Below, one piece after another: positions 6,114 through 8,651 of a DNA stretch of 8,651 nt (the stretch's first letter is position 1; every line of letters starts with the position of its first letter). The position numbers and the translations under genes are program-made. The notes under the pieces are model-generated. The model saw only the letters and a program-made list of their open reading frames with translations, had not been told where the DNA came from and made no database searches. The stretch comes from Lentisphaeria bacterium. Lineage in GTDB: Bacteria > Verrucomicrobiota > Lentisphaeria > Oligosphaerales > Oligosphaeraceae. Location of the stretch: assembly GCA_028699735.1 (NCBI GenBank), contig JAQVUB010000082.1, positions 1-8,651 of the forward strand, in the 5' to 3' direction.

Positions 6114-6947
6114 TCAGCCTGGTTTCCGGGCAATGGCAATACGGTCATGACCCGAGTAATCCTTGCGGATGCGAACCTCACGCCAGCAGTCATGGCGCAG
6201 CAGCTCACGGACTGCATTTCCCTGGGTGGCGCCGATTTCCAGCAGCATCCAGGCATCCGTCAGCAGGTGCTGCGGTGCTTCACGGATAATTCGGCGCAAC
6301 AGGTCGAGGCCGTCTTCGCCGCTCAGCAGAGCCAGTTCCGGTTCGTAATCACGCACGACGGGGGGCAGTTCCGCGTATTCCTGCCGGGAGACATAGGGAG
6401 GGTTAGCGGTCAGCAGGGAAAAGCCAGCGTCAGGTGGGAAAGCCTGAAAAAGATCTCCCTGGAAAAAGGTGACATTCAGCAAGTTATTGTTCTGCTGGTT
6501 GAGTCTGGCCCAATGCAATGCTTGTTCGGAGAGGTCGCAGGCCATGAAGGAGGTCTGTGGCAGATTTTTGGCCATGGCCAGCGGGATCGCTCCGGATCCG
6601 GTACAGAGGTCGCAGACGATGCCGTAACCGGGATAGAGGCGAAGGGCTTCCTCGACAAGGATTTCGGTTTCCGGGCGGGGAATGAGTACTCCTGGTCCGA
6701 TGAGCAGTTCCAGGCAATGGAATTCCGTATTTCCGAGCAGGTACTGCAGGGGTTCTCCGTTGATTCTGCGCTGCACCAGGTCATCGAGCCTGTCTTGTGC
6801 GGCTTGTGGGACTGTGTCAGCATCATCCTGCAGTTTGAATTCTCGGCAGACTTGATCCAGAATCCAGCGTGCTTCCTGCTGGGCATTGCTGCAGTTGCCT
6901 GCAGTCAGTTTCACCCGGGCATGTTGTACGGCGGAAAGCAGATTCAC
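6114..6947 (-). CDS. prmC: Peptide chain release factor N5-glutamine methyltransferase
   Basis: 277 residues from the GTG at 6947, the same length as E. coli PrmC. It methylates the glutamine of the GGQ motif in release factors RF1 and RF2 using S-adenosylmethionine, supporting efficient translation termination in the cytoplasm. An N-terminal helical domain (1-75) includes RRINGEPLQYLLG (60-72), then PRPETE (90-95), motif I DLCTGSGAI (113-121), Asp138 of the acidic cofactor loop, and the signature ANPPY (181-185). A TTG at 6983 would add 12 residues overlapping the AI-2E gene. The GTG is preferred because GAGG (complement of 6956-6959) lies 8 bp upstream, next to the AI-2E stop, which suggests translational coupling. 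The frequent prfA neighbour is not seen; the preceding gene is an AI-2E membrane protein. Confidence 0.94.
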   Translation of the reverse strand: MNLLSAVQHARVKLTAGNCSNAQQEARWILDQVCREFKLQDDADTVPQAAQDRLDDLVQRRINGEPLQYLLGNTEFHCLELLIGPGVLIPRPETEILVEEALRLYPGYGIVCDLCTGSGAIPLAMAKNLPQTSFMACDLSEQALHWARLNQQNNNLLNVTFFQGDLFQAFPPDAGFSLLTANPPYVSRQEYAELPPVVRDYEPELALLSGEDGLDLLRRIIREAPQHLLTDAWMLLEIGATQGNAVRELLRHDCWREVRIRKDYSGHDRIAIARKPG

Positions 6948-6955
6948 GGTGGAAA

Positions 6956-6959
6956 CCTC
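6956..6959 (-). promoter_or_regulatory. Shine-Dalgarno deciding the prmC GTG start
   Basis: The minus strand reads TTGAGGTTTCCACCGTG. The GAGG overlaps the TGA stop of the AI-2E gene (6960-6958) and stands 8 bases before the GTG. Ribosomes finishing the upstream gene would be placed to restart here. Confidence 0.65.
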
Positions 6960-8406
6960 AACTGCGTTTATATTTTTCGGCAAAAATGGCTATGACCGTG
7001 ATAAAGATACCGATCAGCATCGGGCCATAGATAATGCCGATCAGGCCATAGGCGCGCAGACCGCCGAGAATGGAAAAGAAGAGGACGCCAAAGGAGAGGT
7101 TTGCCTTGCCGCCACTCATCAGCCAGGGGCGGACGATGCCGTCGATATTGCCGACCAGCAGGATACCCCATGCACAAAGAAAAATTGCCGACTGGGGATG
7201 TCCGGTGAAGAACAAGTACAGTGCCGAAGGGAACCATACCAAGGCAGTTCCGACAAAGGGGATGATCGAGCAGGCTGCGGATAAGACTGCCAGAAACAGC
7301 GCAGGCAGGCCGGTCAGCCAGAAGCCGACCATGCTGGCAAGCCCCTGCACCAGTGCGGCGCCCATAATGCCGACAAAAACCGTATGTGCAGTGATCCCAA
7401 TTTTGTCGCAGATCTGCTGGTAGTCATCCTCTGCAAAAGGGCCGACTTGACGAAAAAACACCAGCAGAAAACGTCCTTTATAGAAGACAAAAAAGAGGAC
7501 AATGACCATTAAAAACAGGCTGAAAAGGATACCCCAGATCGCTGAAATCGCCCGCAAGGTAAGAAATTGCGATAACGACAGAATTTTACGCGAGAAAGTC
7601 AGCAGATTTTTTTCCAGCAGATCAACAATCACCGACAGTTCGTCGGAATCTGGGGCTGCTTGAGTTATTTTGGGGGCTTCGGTGGAAGGCCTCTCACTGC
7701 TGCCAGATAGTAGTTGGGGCTCGCCGTCCGGATGACCGGGAATGGGCTCCAGGGAGGAGAAGAGTTCCGGGGAGTCCAGAAACTCGGCAAGTTGCTGAAG
7801 CAGAAATTTTCCGGTGCTGGAATCCTGAATTTTCTTCAGGGTCTGCTGGGTTTTGTCATCTTCATAGAACTTATTGATTTGATTGGCCATTTCGCCGGAC
7901 TGCAGGTTTTGCAGTCCCCGGTTGACCAGCTGTTTTCCCTGTATGAACGCGGAGTGGAAGAAGAAAACGACTGGAAAGGCGACCAGCATAACAATCAAGG
8001 CAACCGACAGACCCGCGGCCAGCTTTTTGCGGCGGTCGACAATCTCCCGCGCCAGCTGAATGGGGGGAGGGAGCAGATGACGGGAGAGAAAAACTGCTGC
8101 TGAGAGGATGATTCGTCGGCAAATACCGCTCGTGCCACCAGCCTGCAACGCATTCCTGCAACGCAAAGCCAGCCTGCCCAAGGCCTGACCAGGGGAAAAC
8201 CGGCTCCAGCGCCAGCGCCGTAAAACCCGGAAAAAATTACGCAGGTACAGAGAAACTTTGCGATGCAGGGGAAAAAGGACACTTCCCAGCAGCATGGCAA
8301 TGATAATCGCATGAATAAAGGTTGCTGAAAGGCGCAGCAGAACCGCAGCCAGAATCAGCAGCAACCCCAGAAAGGCAAATTTGGAAATCGTATTGGGCTT
8401 GATCAT
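6958..8406 (-). CDS. AI-2E family (PerM/YdiK-type) membrane transporter
   Basis: 482 residues from the ATG at 8406; an inner-membrane protein of the AI-2E exporter family, whose members are linked to export of small molecules or ions. Hydrophobic segments lie near 9-46 (two), 131-150, 286-310, 340-361, 366-402, 405-420 and 440-476. Family marks are CSIIPFVGTALVWFPSALYL (379-398), GNIDGIVRPW (419-428) and GGLRAYGLIGIIYGPML (448-464). It is longer than the usual 350 or so residues because of an arginine-rich insert between TM2 and TM3 (about 50-128) and a low-complexity Pro/Ser/Glu stretch (about 222-255) in the extramembrane region before TM4. A reading from 8598 would prefix 64 residues translated from the 11-bp array and is judged spurious. 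No Shine-Dalgarno is visible because the array abuts the ATG. Substrate unknown. Confidence 0.88.
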   Translation of the reverse strand: MIKPNTISKFAFLGLLLILAAVLLRLSATFIHAIIIAMLLGSVLFPLHRKVSLYLRNFFRVLRRWRWSRFSPGQALGRLALRCRNALQAGGTSGICRRIILSAAVFLSRHLLPPPIQLAREIVDRRKKLAAGLSVALIVMLVAFPVVFFFHSAFIQGKQLVNRGLQNLQSGEMANQINKFYEDDKTQQTLKKIQDSSTGKFLLQQLAEFLDSPELFSSLEPIPGHPDGEPQLLSGSSERPSTEAPKITQAAPDSDELSVIVDLLEKNLLTFSRKILSLSQFLTLRAISAIWGILFSLFLMVIVLFFVFYKGRFLLVFFRQVGPFAEDDYQQICDKIGITAHTVFVGIMGAALVQGLASMVGFWLTGLPALFLAVLSAACSIIPFVGTALVWFPSALYLFFTGHPQSAIFLCAWGILLVGNIDGIVRPWLMSGGKANLSFGVLFFSILGGLRAYGLIGIIYGPMLIGIFITVIAIFAEKYKRS

Positions 8407-8577
8407 GGACGGGACACGGACGGGACACGGACGGAACACGGACGGAACACGGACGGAACACGGACGGGACACGGACGGAACACGGACGGAACACGGACGG
8501 GACACGGACGGGACACGGACGGGACACGGACGGGACACGGACGGGACACGGACGGAACACGGACGGAACACGGACGG
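8407..8577. repeat. 11-bp tandem array GGACGGRACAC, 15 copies plus a partial
   Basis: Fifteen full 11-bp units and six bases of a sixteenth, with no gaps and only one variable position (base 7, G or A). The order of that base from 8407 is G G A A A G A A G G G G G A A. It starts on the base next to the AI-2E start codon. Because 11 is not a multiple of three and no unit makes a stop, all three minus-strand frames stay open and give the same 11-residue peptide period around PSVxRPCxVRV. Those open frames are not evidence of coding. A 1.8-unit copy of the same word sits at 3600-3622. Confidence 0.95.
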
Positions 8578-8592
8578 TTGACTGCTGTTGAC

Positions 8593-8613
8593 TGACAACT
8601 GACAACTGACAAC
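8593..8613. repeat. Heptamer TGACAAC, three perfect tandem copies
   Basis: Three TGACAAC units, on the minus strand AGTTGTC-type. A linker with two GTCAAC words (8578-8592 region, minus strand) joins it to the 11-bp array. The order heptamer, GTCAACC linker, GTCC-rich array matches that in the left arm of the 504-bp inverted repeat. Confidence 0.85.
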
Positions 8614-8651
8614 TCAAATGTTATAGAACTGTTTGATTTGGTTCCAGCCTT
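8614..8651 (-). CDS. Possible C-terminal tail of an upstream minus-strand gene
   Basis: One minus-strand frame reads GWNQIKQFYNI followed by TGA at 8616-8614, directly where the repeat block begins. The composition is plausible for a protein end, and repeats filling a gap right up to the neighbouring stop would match the other gaps. A second frame gives RLEPNQTVL and a stop a few bases earlier, and the third stays open into the repeat, so the assignment is weak. No family can be named from eleven residues. Confidence 0.3.
   Translation of the reverse strand, partial: GWNQIKQFYNI

Noticed and set aside
5840..6256. 138-residue minus-strand open frame crossing the inverted repeat
   Set aside because: Its C-terminal part is a translation of the 9-bp and 7-bp repeats (HKVHKVHRVHKV and similar) and its N-terminal part is out of frame inside prmC.
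6039..6995. 318-residue plus-strand open frame
   Set aside because: It is antisense to prmC, which has a complete set of family motifs. The frame begins inside the right arm of the inverted repeat.
8407..8598. 64-residue repeat-encoded N-terminal extension of the AI-2E protein
   Set aside because: It is the frame-independent translation of the 11-bp array. The family's first membrane segment starts right after the ATG at 8406.
8620..8648. Minus-strand promoter before the AI-2E gene (TATAAC-like -10)
   Set aside because: A TATAAC word is present, but there is no acceptable -35 at 16-18 bp and the region overlaps a possible gene tail.

Overview
All six complete genes lie on the minus strand. 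In the direction of transcription they are: an AI-2E (PerM/YdiK-type) membrane protein, the release-factor methyltransferase PrmC, a HemW-type radical SAM protein, a short-chain dehydrogenase (SDR), a fumarate-reductase/L-aspartate-oxidase-like FAD protein, and an Old Yellow Enzyme (OYE)-family flavin oxidoreductase. A possible gene tail sits at the right edge and a possible gene start at the left edge. Base composition looks close to balanced. The organism cannot be named from sequence alone. The mix of an OYE, a SDKQTYYKL-type flavoprotein and oxygen-sensitive radical chemistry, with gaps packed with CACGAAAA-type and GTCC-rich tandem repeats, suggests to me an anaerobic member of the PVC group (Lentisphaerota/Victivallales-like). 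This is recollection-based inference and weakly held.

Right part (8651 to 6114): an 11-bp tandem array runs directly into the ATG of the AI-2E gene. PrmC follows from a GTG whose Shine-Dalgarno overlaps the AI-2E stop region, so the two are probably translationally coupled. Middle (6113 to 5574): a 540-bp gap is almost filled by a 504-bp imperfect inverted repeat built of nested 7-bp and 9-bp tandem repeats around a small central hairpin. Left part (5573 to 168): HemW, SDR, FAD protein and OYE follow with gaps of 48, 75 and 66 bp. The last three are all redox enzymes and may form one reductive or catabolic route; the substrate cannot be read from the sequence.

The most unusual feature is how the gaps are filled. 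Four of the five gaps around complete genes hold repeats that end 0 to 30 bp from the next start codon and usually leave no recognisable Shine-Dalgarno. The repeats fall into recurring modules: CACGAAAA, the heptamer AGYTRTC, a GTCAACC linker, and GTCC-rich arrays of 7, 9 or 11 bp. At the left edge, an 8-bp perfect hairpin would bury the GGAGGG ribosome-binding site of the next gene. I see no CRISPR array, RNA gene, transposase, phage gene or recognisable defence system.
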